Positions 27,560 to 35,642 of a stretch of 64,000 nucleotides of DNA are shown here, piece after piece. Positions within the stretch are counted from its first letter, which is position 1, and every line of letters starts with the position of its first letter. Made by a program: the position numbers and the translations under genes. The stretch lies in contig NZ_CP024202.1 of NCBI RefSeq assembly GCF_003932755.1, positions 3,720,001 to 3,784,000 on the forward strand, read 5' to 3'. The DNA is from Methylomicrobium sp. wino1. GTDB taxonomy: Bacteria; Pseudomonadota; Gammaproteobacteria; Methylococcales; Methylomonadaceae. Under the pieces are notes generated by a model. The model was not told where the DNA came from, ran no database searches, and worked only from the letters and a program-made list of their open reading frames with translations.

Positions 27560-27712
27560 TTACGGCAGTTCCACCGCCTCAGGGCTATGTCGCTCGAAAT
27601 TCAGGCCGAATGGCAAACGTGAAGACAGCGCCTTGAATTCTCTTTCTAGGTCTGCACCTAACTGAGGATCCCTGGCTTTGGTCTGAGCAATTAAATCAGT
27701 CAGTCGTGACAC
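27560..27712 (-). pseudogene. DNA methyltransferase 5' fragment
   Basis: From a GTG at 27712 preceded by GGAGG, 50 codons read SRLTDLIAQTKARDPQLGADLEREFKALSSRLPFGLNFERHSPEAVELP, then TAA, then RPIRK. This matches the N-terminus of large site-specific adenine methyltransferases of type III-like systems. The TAA replaces a Gln codon (CAA), and the remaining 3' gene is missing at the junction with the PhnB fragment. The sequence between here and 27914 has no gene. Confidence 0.65.
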
Positions 27713-27914
27713 CGCTAAATTTCCTCCGCCAACTTATTTAACCGTTCCTATAGCGGCATGGCGCCAACCTGAAGCGAATCGCCCCACGTCACGCAAACCG
27801 TTAGGTTGCTGATTTTTCTGATTAAAAGGCGTAAGTTAATTGCCTTTTTCGGTAGCGGCGGTGTGGTAACTGTTTTTAATAACTGGCTGAGTGGGGTCAT
27901 GTAACTATTCAAAG

Positions 27915-28291
27915 TCAATTTGAGGGGTACAAATTCACGTCGGGAATGAATTTGAAATCCTTGGTATTCAGGGTATACAACGCAACATCATGGCTAATTG
28001 CGGTGGCAGCGATCAGCATGTCCGGGATCGAGACTTTATGGCTGAGCGAATAATGCCCATCAAGTCGATAAACAATATAGAAATGGCCGAATTCAGATTA
28101 TAGCAATGGCAAAGTCCAAGATGGCGCTCAATTTTGGCAAGCTCTTGTTTATCCCTTGCGCCGTAGAAGAGTTCGGCTTTGGTGATGACACTGACGGCGA
28201 TGTTTTCCGGTCCAATTTGTTTCAGAGTTTGTACGATATTCTGATTGCATTTATAGAATTCAATCAGAATATTGGTATCACACAAAATCAT
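27915..28291 (-). pseudogene. vapC: VapC-type PIN toxin, frameshifted
   Basis: The frame opens normally at 28291 (MILCDTNILIEFYKCN, catalytic Asp; SVITKAELFYGARDK, catalytic Glu). At about 28050 it shifts by one base; in the next frame the expected C-terminus continues as YSLSHKVSIPDMLIAATAISHDVALYTLNTKDF with the remaining acids, ending at 27915. As written, the 92-aa product lacks the last catalytic Asp and would be inactive. The antitoxin gene upstream is intact. Confidence 0.78.
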
Positions 28292-28629
28292 CCTTGCCGA
28301 TCCGGCCAGGCTTTTGCGCGGATGGACGCTTGGTCGATTTCTCGGTCTTCCCAGATGCCGGCACAGTCAAAGAAGTCGTCTCCAGGCGAATGTTGGACGA
28401 TGGTTTCCATTTCGCGCATGACATCATCGTGTTCAACGACTTCGCCACGATCAGCGGCGGCAATGCCTTGGTTGGTCTTCTCGATCTGCCAGGCGTGATG
28501 CTGGAGATATTCCTTCAAAGCTTGGTTGACCAGATAATTGCGTGACCGGTCTAATGAGCTGGCCATCTGGTCAAGCTGATGGACGACATCGGGTTCGGTT
28601 CTGACAGTAAATGCTTCTGTGGAGGCCAT
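28288..28629 (-). CDS. Ribbon-helix-helix antitoxin with extended C-terminus
   Basis: Protein of 113 aa that overlaps the PIN toxin start by 4 bases, as an antitoxin should. Residues 1-50 are a CopG-type ribbon-helix-helix (EAFTVRTEPDVVHQLDQMASSLDRSRNYLVNQALKEYL), followed by the usual GEVVEHDDVMREM hinge. The last 30 residues (DDFFDCAGIWEDREIDQASIRAKAWP) are of the type that ends Phd-like VapB antitoxins rather than CopG proteins, so the protein looks like a fusion of a CopG DNA-binding part with a VapC-binding tail. Confidence 0.8.
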   Translation of the reverse strand: MASTEAFTVRTEPDVVHQLDQMASSLDRSRNYLVNQALKEYLQHHAWQIEKTNQGIAAADRGEVVEHDDVMREMETIVQHSPGDDFFDCAGIWEDREIDQASIRAKAWPDRQG

Positions 28630-28682
28630 AATAGTGATTCGGTTCAGTTCAGTTCGATTCAGATTTAATCTTATACCATACT

Positions 28683-28935
28683 TTATATAGGACCTATCAG
28701 ATTCTCGATGAGAACGCGGTAACCCTTTTTCTTCTTGGTGTCGAAAACTTTTTCAGCGGCCTACAGCGCCTCCAGTACGGTATCGAACCAATCTTTCCGA
28801 ACGGTTCCGGGCGAACCTACCCGACCCCATTCGGACCAACGACCAATCGCCGTCTAAGCCGGACGAAATAACCATCTGATAGAACCGGTGCATGTTTTGG
28901 TCGGGATCGTGGCGTTCCAGGTAGATGCGTTTCAT
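28683..28935 (-). pseudogene. WGR-domain protein, frameshifted
   Basis: The frame opens at 28935 with MKRIYLERHDPDQNMHRFYQMVISSGLDGDWSLVR, the start of a WGR domain. After WSLVR the frame shifts; the next frame gives EWGRVGSPGTVRKDWFDTVLEAL, containing the defining WGR triad, then a stop and AAEKVFDTKKKKGYRVL to 28683. WGR proteins bind nucleic acids and often sit in mobile or repair contexts. Two lesions make it a pseudogene. Confidence 0.72.
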
Positions 28936-28966
28936 GGCTCATTGCTTCGCAGGTTTGTTAATTCGT

Positions 28967-29341
28967 CTATCGGTTTCTCGATCTGTAGATTGGGTCATCG
29001 TCCACCAGGTCGTTGCGTTTGCCCCATTTGTAAAAAGTGGCCAGGTAGGAAATCTTTCGAGCGATCGCATGGGGCCCGACTTTATTCTTGGCCAGGTGCT
29101 GCACGAAATTTTCCGCCGCTGAGAATTTGCAACGCCGCCAATCTAAACCTTCGCCTTCCAGCCATCGTTGCCAGATGCCTAAATCCGAATTGTAGTTGTA
29201 GCAAGTCGCATCGGAGCGGCCCTTGGTGTATTTCAGATAGGTCAAAAACTCTTTTCGGATTTGTCCGAACGTTTTTTCATTTTGATCTTCCATCTCTCCT
29301 CCATGCCGCGTTTCGAAACCTGTTAGGAATTTTTTGGCCAT
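28967..29341 (-). pseudogene. Tyrosine recombinase N-terminal (core-binding) domain only
   Basis: The 124-aa frame matches the SAM-like N-terminal domain of phage integrases: FLTYLKYTKGRSDATCYNYNSDLGIWQRWL, VQHLAKNKVGPHAIARKISYLATFYKWGKRNDLVDDDPIYR. Such domains clamp attachment-site DNA. The catalytic R-H-R-Y domain is absent, and the frame stops just before the WGR remnant, so only the DNA-binding half survives. The stop may reflect a fusion or deletion point. Confidence 0.6.
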
Positions 29342-29478
29342 TTTTTGGGCCCGGCGGCGATTTGCGATTTACTAAAACGACTATTTTGTAGCATTAGACT
29401 TAAAATTCCAGGTTTCATGCAAAAAAGCCTATTTAGGAACACGAAAACACAATTTCGGGAGTGCCTAGGAATAAAAAA

Positions 29479-29502
29479 TTACTAAAATTTTTGTTTTAGT
29501 AA
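29479..29502. repeat. Short A+T-rich hairpin
   Basis: TTACTAAAA at 29479-29487 is inverted at 29494-29502 with a 6-base loop. It lies in the gene-free stretch 29342-29555 between the integrase and HicA fragments. Possible factor-independent terminator, but the T-run is weak. Confidence 0.4.
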
Positions 29503-29555
29503 CTTTCTTACCATCTCAGGACGCCCTTTACCGAACTCATTCCAAGTGTCGGAGT

Positions 29556-29777
29556 ATGCCTAAATTTCCGGTTGTTTCAGGAGCAGAAACTGTAAAGGCA
29601 TTGCAGCGTTTGAGATTCGTAGTTGCACGGTAGCGCGGTAGCCATATCGTGATGCTGCGCGGTTCCTCAGGTTGCGTCGTACCAAACCTCGTCGAACTAA
29701 AAGCTAGTCCGCTGAACGGAGTTCTGAAACAAGCAGGTATTTCCGTCAATGAATTCGTTAAGGCGCTACATGCTTAA
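29556..29777 (+). pseudogene. hicA: HicA toxin with in-frame stop
   Basis: Read through a TAG at codon 26, the frame gives MPKFPVVSGAETVKALQRL, then RGSHIVMLRGSSGC, VVPNLVELKASPLNGVLKQAGISVNEFVKALHA. This is a full-length HicA double-stranded-RNA-binding-fold toxin including the catalytic His in GSHIVM. The TAG replaces a Gln codon (CAG). No hicB antitoxin follows. Inactivation of an orphan toxin is expected when its antitoxin is lost. Confidence 0.75.
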
Positions 29778-29932
29778 CCATGCGCTCCCATCGACTCCGC
29801 TAACGCTACCCGGCTGAGCTTCTCGTTAACGACAGCTTTCTTTAATGCAGTCGCCAAAAATTTCAAATCTTGACTGGAGCTTCTCGTACTGCACAGGACG
29901 GGGTTGCAAACTTCGTCCCCTTCGAATACAGC

Positions 29933-30047
29933 TGTAACAGTCTGTAACACTTTGATGTTACAGATATCAAGTTTCTGTTAATAAAGTAAATTTTATTCGT
30001 TTGATAAGTCTTCCTTCGCTAACTGTAACAATCTGCTGTTACAGTTA
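29933..30047. promoter_or_regulatory. Upstream activator sites: two TGTAACA-N6-TGTTACA palindromes
   Basis: The first palindrome has 9-base arms (29941-29949 and 29956-29964, core TGTAACA-N6-TGTTACA), with an additional half-site at 29933-29939. The second has perfect 11-base arms (30020-30030 and 30037-30047) around ATCTGC. They lie about 80-200 bases before the sigma-54 promoter at 30126, the right distance for enhancer-binding activators with Fis-type helix-turn-helix. They are the only such strong palindromes noticed in the window. Confidence 0.7.
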
Positions 30048-30125
30048 GTAAAACTTAACGAATTTAATCGAATATCTTTCTATTATTTATCAATGCTTTA
30101 AAAATTGTTATTAATTCGTCGCGCA

Positions 30126-30141
30126 CGGCATTTCTTTTGCT
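30126..30141 (+). promoter_or_regulatory. Sigma-54 (-24/-12) promoter of the eCIS operon
   Basis: CGGCATTTCTTTTGCT has GG and GC separated by exactly 10 bases, and matches the TGGCACG-N4-TTGCW consensus at 9 of 12 defined positions. A start about 12 bases after the GC would give a leader of roughly 45 bases before the first gene at 30195. Combined with the upstream palindromes this is a convincing activator-dependent promoter. Confidence 0.65.
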
Positions 30142-30194
30142 TTTTATTCTTGAAAAGCTGTTCAATGAATAAATTCGGTAATAGGAAGCGCCGC

Positions 30195-30836
30195 ATGATC
30201 GCACATGCTCTGACGATAGTCCTGAACGAACTCAATCGGCATTTAACCGACCATTACGGGTCGGACGTCATGAATGTCGGACGTTTGGGGAACTTAGCCG
30301 ACGGCTTCGGTAACGGAGCAGGCGCGAATCCGCGTGATGTGCTTTATTTGTCGTTGGTCAACATCAAGGAAGAAAAAACCTTGAAGAACGTGCCGCACTT
30401 CACGCGTAACGACGTTACGCTCCGCACCGTTTATGAAAACCCGCCGACCTTTCTCAATTTTCAAATACTGATCGTCGCCTCTCACAGTAATTACACCAAT
30501 GCCTTGTTGATGCTGTCGCGGGCGATACGCTTCTTTCAGGCGCAAAACGTTTTCACGCAGGATACGGTCGAACCGACGTCGATTTCAAATAATGCGCCCG
30601 CCAATCCGCTCGATCAACTCGAGTCGTTCAAGCTGATTTTCGATTTGTATTCTCCGACGATGGAAGAAGTCAATCACCTCTGGGGAACCTTGGGAGGTAA
30701 ACAATACCCATTCGCGATCTATGTACTGCGTATGTTGGATTTGAAATTCCGGGCGATTAAAAGCGAGAGGGGCGTCATTACCGAAGTCGTTCAGGATTTC
30801 CGGCACAAATCCGGATTGGCGGTCGCCAATGAGTGA
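30195..30836 (+). CDS. eCIS cap/terminator protein, Afp16/Pvc16-like (DUF4255)
   Basis: Protein of 213 aa from the ATG at 30195, which has AGGAAG at ideal distance and gives the family-typical start MIAHALTIVLNELNRHLTDHYG; upstream in-frame ATGs lack sites. DUF4255 features continue with VLYLSLVNIKEEKTLKN and FNFQILIVASHSNYTNALLMLSRAIRFFQ. In Afp and PVC particles this protein caps the distal end of the tube and sheath. It is the first gene of the operon and overlaps the next by 8 bases. Confidence 0.88.
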   Translation: MIAHALTIVLNELNRHLTDHYGSDVMNVGRLGNLADGFGNGAGANPRDVLYLSLVNIKEEKTLKNVPHFTRNDVTLRTVYENPPTFLNFQILIVASHSNYTNALLMLSRAIRFFQAQNVFTQDTVEPTSISNNAPANPLDQLESFKLIFDLYSPTMEEVNHLWGTLGGKQYPFAIYVLRMLDLKFRAIKSERGVITEVVQDFRHKSGLAVANE

Positions 30837-31836
30837 ACAAATTCGCGTTAAATATCGGCGCCTCTTCGAGGTGAGGGTTCTGCATCACTATTGGCTGGAC
30901 GATGGTGCGACCGTATTCGATTCGATCGCCGATCCGCTGAAAAAGCAACAACGCCTATCGTCTTATGATGTCCGCATGTTCCTTGAGATTCGGCCGACCT
31001 CATCGACCGAGAAACAATTGGAAGCTTATCGCGCTATTGTCATCAATAGCGCTTTGGGCCTGATCGCGGCAGTTCCGGAAGAGGCAGTTATCGCTAGCGA
31101 TGCGCTTTTCGAGTTCTCGGTCACAGTGCGTAACCCGGCATTCATTAATTACACCGCGTTGACGCTGAGACGGCAACGCATCATCGATCTTTACGATGCC
31201 GAACAAGGCAAGCGTTATTTGTACAAGGAAAACGTTCCGGTCTTATCGAATCTGACCGGTACTACCCGAGGCGCCGGCGGCGATGAAGTCCTTTTTTTAT
31301 CCAAGGAATTTCCGGCGATTGCAAATGACGATCTCGTCGAAGCGATTGGCTTATCGGGCAATGCACTGACACAGCTTATCGCAGATCAGCCGGGCGATCT
31401 TCTTCATACGATTACCGATCAAGCCGGGCTTTGGCCGGTTTATGTGCATCAAGGCGATGTTCCGGTTCTGGAAGCGCCGGAGATAGAGGGCGAGATTTTT
31501 CGCGGTATTGCCTTGGATTCGAATCTGCCGAAGGATGTATTTGCGCTGATACGCTTGCATGCCGATAGACCGGGCGATAGCCGATTCAGTTTGATCGATA
31601 GTCAGGGGCGGGTAAAACAAGCCGCGCCTTCGTTTCATGTGCGACTGAAAAATCGCTCTACATTCTGGCAATATTTAAACCAGGGCAACGGTTCTTTGGA
31701 ATTCGAAACCGTCGAGCCGTTGCCCTCAACTTATTTCGGCAATGCCGGAAATCGCCGCAAACCCTCCGAAAACTCAGTCAAGCCGGTTTTAAGCGGCGAT
31801 AGAGTGATTAAACTCGTTTCGGAGATTTATGAGTAA
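30829..31836 (+). CDS. Uncharacterised eCIS-associated protein (335 aa)
   Basis: No family is recognised with certainty. The start overlaps the cap gene by 8 bases and the sheath gene follows after 25 bases, so it is part of the operon. It begins with a beta-rich part (KYRRLFEVRVLHHYWLDDGATVFDS), has no signal peptide or membrane segment, and ends VLSGDRVIKLVSEIYE. Its place between cap and sheath genes suggests a structural part of the distal end or a sheath-associated factor. Confidence 0.65.
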   Translation: MSEQIRVKYRRLFEVRVLHHYWLDDGATVFDSIADPLKKQQRLSSYDVRMFLEIRPTSSTEKQLEAYRAIVINSALGLIAAVPEEAVIASDALFEFSVTVRNPAFINYTALTLRRQRIIDLYDAEQGKRYLYKENVPVLSNLTGTTRGAGGDEVLFLSKEFPAIANDDLVEAIGLSGNALTQLIADQPGDLLHTITDQAGLWPVYVHQGDVPVLEAPEIEGEIFRGIALDSNLPKDVFALIRLHADRPGDSRFSLIDSQGRVKQAAPSFHVRLKNRSTFWQYLNQGNGSLEFETVEPLPSTYFGNAGNRRKPSENSVKPVLSGDRVIKLVSEIYE

Positions 31837-31861
31837 TCTTTAATAGGAATCGGTAATTATC

Positions 31862-33814
31862 ATGGCTACAGCGTATAAAACTCCAGGCGTTTATATCGAG
31901 GAAATTCCGAAATTTCCTCCGTCCATTGCACCGGTCGAAACCGCGATTCCCGCGTTTATCGGTTACACCGAGAAGGCGGATAAAATCAAGCCGGGCGATT
32001 TGCTCAATGTTCCGACAAAAATCGGTTCGATTGCCGAATATGAGGCCTATTTCGGATTTGGTGCGGAACCGGCGATTGCCAAAGTCAGTTTGGATGACAA
32101 CAAGAACTTTGAATCGGCCGACATGAATAATCGTTTTTTCATGTATGAGAGTTTACGCTTGTTTTATACCAATGGCGGCGGAGATTGTTTTATTGTCTCG
32201 ACAGGAACTTACGAGGCCGCAGGCAAGATAGTCGGCGATTTTACCGGGACGGGAAAAGGCATCGATACGCTCAACAAAGTAGACGAACCGACGATCTTAG
32301 TTTTTCCCGACAATTCCTTGTTGACCACCGGCAACGACTTTTACGGAGTCTACGATGCGGCACTGCAACAAAGCGGTAAGTTGATGGATCGCGTCGGGCT
32401 GTTTCATCTTAAGGAAGACGACCCGAAAGGCACGGAATTCCGCTCCGGTGTAGGCATCAAAGATCTAAAATACGGCGCGGCTTATACGCCTTGGATAACC
32501 GTCAATTTCCCTAAAAATGTTAAGTTTCGTCATTTCAAAACTGTCATCTTTAAAGGTTCCACACATTTCGATTTAGCGGATCTGACCGACGATGCAGCGA
32601 TTAAGGTATTAATCGATGATTTCGAACAAGTCATCAATGATGTCGATAAGGTCGTTTCGGCAAATGCAACGCTGGCCAATCCTGCGCAAACCTTAAGAGA
32701 ACGATTTACCTCGCTAGAAGGAGGCTATTTAGAGAACAAGACACCTGCTAATTTTATGCAGCTAATTAACTTTTTGTTTTCGGTTGCGCGTAGTATCGAT
32801 GTGTTGGTGGGTGCCGGCAGTAATGCACTGGAAAATGCCGACTTACAAACCGGGTTGCAAAATTTGATTGCCTCGACGCTGAAAGGCTTCTATTCAGAAT
32901 TGATCGCTTACGATAAAGAACTCGACGGCGAAATTGGTACATACAACCCACAATTCCAAACAGGAACCCCGCCTTCCGCCGCTGAGTGGGATGACATTTT
33001 CGGCGCCGGCGCGCCGGGCGCATCATCGGTAATACCGGGTAGCGCTACGACCAACGCGGCAAAAATGGACAGCGTATTACCGTTGGCGAGAGCGCTATTC
33101 GACTCGATCAATAATGCGTGGCTTAGCGGCGTAGTCGGCACCGCTCATATATTGGAGAATCAAAAGCACGACGGCTTGCTCAATGCCTATCCTCTCTATA
33201 AAACGATATTGACCGGTATCCAAAACACTAACACCAGCGTTCCTCCTTCAGGTGCGATTGCCGGAATTTATGCCTATGTCGATCGAACCCGAGGTGTATG
33301 GAAGGCGCCGGCTAACGTGAGCGTATCCGGCATTATTGGCCCGAAAGACTCGTTTACGGCATCCGAGCTCGATGCGCTCAATATTGATGTCAATAGCGGT
33401 AAGTCGATCAATGCCATCCGTTTTTTTACCGGTAAAGGTACGTTGGTTTTCGGAGCTAGAACCTTGGCCGGCAACGACAACGAATGGCGTTATGTCAGCG
33501 TCCGGCGTTTTTTCAACATGGTCGAGGAAAGCACCAAAAAGGCGACCGAACCATTCGTTTTCGAACCGAACGATGCGAATACCTGGGTCAAGGTCCAGGC
33601 GATGATCGAAAACTTCTTGACCGTGCTATGGCGGCAAGGCGCGTTGCAAGGCATCAAGCCGGAGCATGCATTTTATGTCGCGGTGGGCTTGGGTAAAACG
33701 ATGACGCCGCTCGATATTTTGGAAGGCCGGATGATTATCGAAATCGGCATGGCGGCGGTTAGGCCGGCCGAATTCATCATTCTCAGATTCTCGCACAAAA
33801 TGCCCGAATCCTGA
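31862..33814 (+). CDS. Contractile sheath protein (Afp2-4/Pvc2-like)
   Basis: Protein of 650 aa. The start MATAYKTPGVYIEEIPKFPPSIAPVETAIPAFIGYTE and the end GLGKTMTPLDILEGRMIIEIGMAAVRPAEFIILRFSHK are the conserved core of phage-type sheath subunits, which interlock through both termini and contract to drive the tube. This is 200-300 residues longer than Afp sheath proteins (355-455 aa); the extra sequence lies in the middle (about 230-480) and probably forms a surface domain. Only one sheath gene is present, whereas Afp and PVC have three. Confidence 0.93.
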   Translation: MATAYKTPGVYIEEIPKFPPSIAPVETAIPAFIGYTEKADKIKPGDLLNVPTKIGSIAEYEAYFGFGAEPAIAKVSLDDNKNFESADMNNRFFMYESLRLFYTNGGGDCFIVSTGTYEAAGKIVGDFTGTGKGIDTLNKVDEPTILVFPDNSLLTTGNDFYGVYDAALQQSGKLMDRVGLFHLKEDDPKGTEFRSGVGIKDLKYGAAYTPWITVNFPKNVKFRHFKTVIFKGSTHFDLADLTDDAAIKVLIDDFEQVINDVDKVVSANATLANPAQTLRERFTSLEGGYLENKTPANFMQLINFLFSVARSIDVLVGAGSNALENADLQTGLQNLIASTLKGFYSELIAYDKELDGEIGTYNPQFQTGTPPSAAEWDDIFGAGAPGASSVIPGSATTNAAKMDSVLPLARALFDSINNAWLSGVVGTAHILENQKHDGLLNAYPLYKTILTGIQNTNTSVPPSGAIAGIYAYVDRTRGVWKAPANVSVSGIIGPKDSFTASELDALNIDVNSGKSINAIRFFTGKGTLVFGARTLAGNDNEWRYVSVRRFFNMVEESTKKATEPFVFEPNDANTWVKVQAMIENFLTVLWRQGALQGIKPEHAFYVAVGLGKTMTPLDILEGRMIIEIGMAAVRPAEFIILRFSHKMPES

Positions 33815-33855
33815 TTTAGCGGCCGACATACTTTAGCAAACAAGAGGGAATCATC

Positions 33856-34293
33856 ATGGCGCAAGTCTATCCATTACCGCGTTTTCACTTTCAAGTGGAT
33901 TGGGGCGGTGCAAAATTGAGTTTTACCGAAGTCACGGGTCTTGTGATGGAGCGTGAAAAAGTCGAATACCGGCACAGCGACAGCAAGGATTTCAGCAAGA
34001 TCAGCATGCCCGGTTTGATCAAACTCAGCAATATCACGATGAAACGCGGCAAATTCGAAGGCGACTTCGATTATAACGATTGGCTCGACGAAATCGCCAA
34101 CGAACGCGTCGAAGGCCGCCGCGATGTCGTGATTCGCTTATTGAACGAAAAACACGAACCGGTCGCGGCTTGGTCGGCGACGCGATGTTTTCCGGTCAAG
34201 GTCACCGCGCCCGATTTGAAGTCCGACGCCAATGAAGTCGCGATCGAAACCATCGAGGTCGCGCACGAAGGACTCAAACTAATGAAAGTATAA
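33856..34293 (+). CDS. Inner tube protein, Afp1/Pvc1-like
   Basis: Protein of 145 aa of the T4 gp19/Hcp-like tube family: YPLPRFHFQVDWGGAKLSFTEVTGLVMEREKVEYRH (residues 5-40), MPGLIKLSNITMKRGKF, and the end ANEVAIETIEVAHEGLKLM. Hexamers stack to make the tube that carries cargo. The short distance to the second tube gene (5 bases) is the standard eCIS arrangement. Confidence 0.93.
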   Translation: MAQVYPLPRFHFQVDWGGAKLSFTEVTGLVMEREKVEYRHSDSKDFSKISMPGLIKLSNITMKRGKFEGDFDYNDWLDEIANERVEGRRDVVIRLLNEKHEPVAAWSATRCFPVKVTAPDLKSDANEVAIETIEVAHEGLKLMKV

Positions 34294-34298
34294 CGCCG

Positions 34299-34739
34299 AT
34301 GGCCGATTACTATCCGCCGCTCGGCTTTTATTACAAAGTAGAGTTCGGCATCAGCCAAGTGAGCAATGACGTCCGGTTTCAGTCGGTCTCGGGTCTCACC
34401 GTGGAATACGATTATGAAAGCTTCAAGGAAGGCGGCGAAAACCGATTCGAACATAAGTTACCGGTCCGAACCAAGTATGCCGACATGGTGTTGAAACGCG
34501 GCATGTTGACCGATTCCGGCGTGATCGATTGGTTACTCAATGCGTTTCGCGACCGAGTGTTCGAACCCGCATCGGTGAATGTGATCTTGATGAATGAAAA
34601 AAGTGAGCCGCTACGGACTTGGAAAGTCGCTCAAGCGATTCCGAAAAAATGGCAAATCGGCGATTTCAACGCCAACGAAAGCACGGTCGTCATCGAAACG
34701 ATCGAATTGACCTACCGTTATTTCACGGTGCAAACCTGA
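34299..34739 (+). CDS. Tube initiator protein, Afp5/Pvc5-like
   Basis: Protein of 146 aa homologous to the main tube protein (YPPLGFYYKVEFG, FQSVSGLTVEYDYESFKEGGENRFEHKLPVRTKYADMVLKRGML). The longer loop after residue 30 and the ending STVVIETIELTYRYFTVQT are typical of the Afp5 type, which joins the tube to the spike complex at the baseplate. It lies between the main tube gene and the DUF5908 gene. Confidence 0.9.
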   Translation: MADYYPPLGFYYKVEFGISQVSNDVRFQSVSGLTVEYDYESFKEGGENRFEHKLPVRTKYADMVLKRGMLTDSGVIDWLLNAFRDRVFEPASVNVILMNEKSEPLRTWKVAQAIPKKWQIGDFNANESTVVIETIELTYRYFTVQT

Positions 34740-34746
34740 GTCCGCC

Positions 34747-34935
34747 ATGCCGATTGAAATCAAAGAGCTACATATCAAAGTCACGGTCAACCCGCCCGAA
34801 GAAGGGAGCCCACGGCAAGAACCGGGCAATGCGGGAAGAGGGGGGACGGCGGGAAAACCGGTCGACCAAGATGCCTTGATTGCCGAATGCGTCGAACAAG
34901 TATTACAAATTCTACAGAATAAAACGGAGCGCTGA
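34747..34935 (+). CDS. DUF5908 small eCIS protein (Pvc6 position)
   Basis: Protein of 62 aa starting MPIEIKELHIKVTVNPPEEG, the DUF5908 signature, with a flexible Gly/Pro-rich middle and a helical end (QDALIAECVEQVLQILQNK). Such proteins hold the Afp6/Pvc6 place in eCIS operons. Its role is not established. The stop overlaps the next start by one base (TGATG). Confidence 0.8.
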   Translation: MPIEIKELHIKVTVNPPEEGSPRQEPGNAGRGGTAGKPVDQDALIAECVEQVLQILQNKTER

Positions 34936-35642
34936 TGGCCGAGAACGGGAAACTGGAAAAGATGTTGATACTGGCTTTCTCCGATTCGGAAAAAGCCGAA
35001 AGCGGTGGTTTGCTCGAAGCTGACGAAAGCGTCGAGGCCTTGATCAATCCGGAGAGCTATACGCTCGACTATAAGCTCAAGTTTTCCGAATCCGGGCAAG
35101 GGCAGGGTACAAGCGGTCAACAATTAAAATACGAATATACCGAACCGGAAGAAATTTCTTTCGAATTTTTATTCGACAATACCGGCATCATCGACGGCAA
35201 ACCGCGCGACTCGATCGCCGATGACATCAAGGCCTTCAAGGACGTGTTGACCGGTTATAAAGGCGATGCGCACGAACCGCGGCATTTCAAGCTGGTCTGG
35301 GGCGAGCATTCGATCTTTAAGGGGCGGGTCATCGAAGTCGGCATTACCTACAAATTATTCAGACCGGACGGCACTCCGATACGGGCATTGGTCAAGGTCA
35401 AATTCAAAAGCAGTATCGAGGAAGAAAAACGCGCCGCGAAAGAAAACAAAAGCTCGCCCGACTTGAGCCACAGCCGCAGAGTCAAGGCCGGCGATACGTT
35501 GCCGCTGATGTGTTACAAAATCTACGGCGATCCGCGTTATTACTTGGAAATCGCAAAAATCAACCGTTTGGATCACTTCAGGTCGCTCGAACCCGGCCGT
35601 GAAATCGTGTTTCCTCCGGTCAGCAAAACGGCTCGAACATGA
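34935..35642 (+). CDS. LysM-containing baseplate hub protein, Afp7/Pvc7-like
   Basis: Protein of 235 aa. The N-terminal part (YTLDYKLKFSESGQGQGTSGQQLKYEYTEPEEISFEFLFD) is the conserved CIS tube/hub domain. The C-terminus carries a LysM motif (RVKAGDTLPLMCYKIYGDPRYYLEIAKINRLD, about residues 184-215), as in gp53-like proteins that link the tube, spike and wedges. It overlaps the VgrG-like gene by 4 bases. Confidence 0.92.
   Translation: MAENGKLEKMLILAFSDSEKAESGGLLEADESVEALINPESYTLDYKLKFSESGQGQGTSGQQLKYEYTEPEEISFEFLFDNTGIIDGKPRDSIADDIKAFKDVLTGYKGDAHEPRHFKLVWGEHSIFKGRVIEVGITYKLFRPDGTPIRALVKVKFKSSIEEEKRAAKENKSSPDLSHSRRVKAGDTLPLMCYKIYGDPRYYLEIAKINRLDHFRSLEPGREIVFPPVSKTART

Noticed and set aside
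29820-29880. Minus-strand LKFLATALKKAVVNEKLSRVAL reading, possible antitoxin fragment near hicA
   Set aside because: Too short and the wrong strand for hicB; no start or ribosome site.
30105-30194. Upstream 30-residue extension of the cap protein
   Set aside because: It would start before the -24/-12 promoter and lacks a ribosome site; the ATG at 30195 has AGGAAG and matches the family start.
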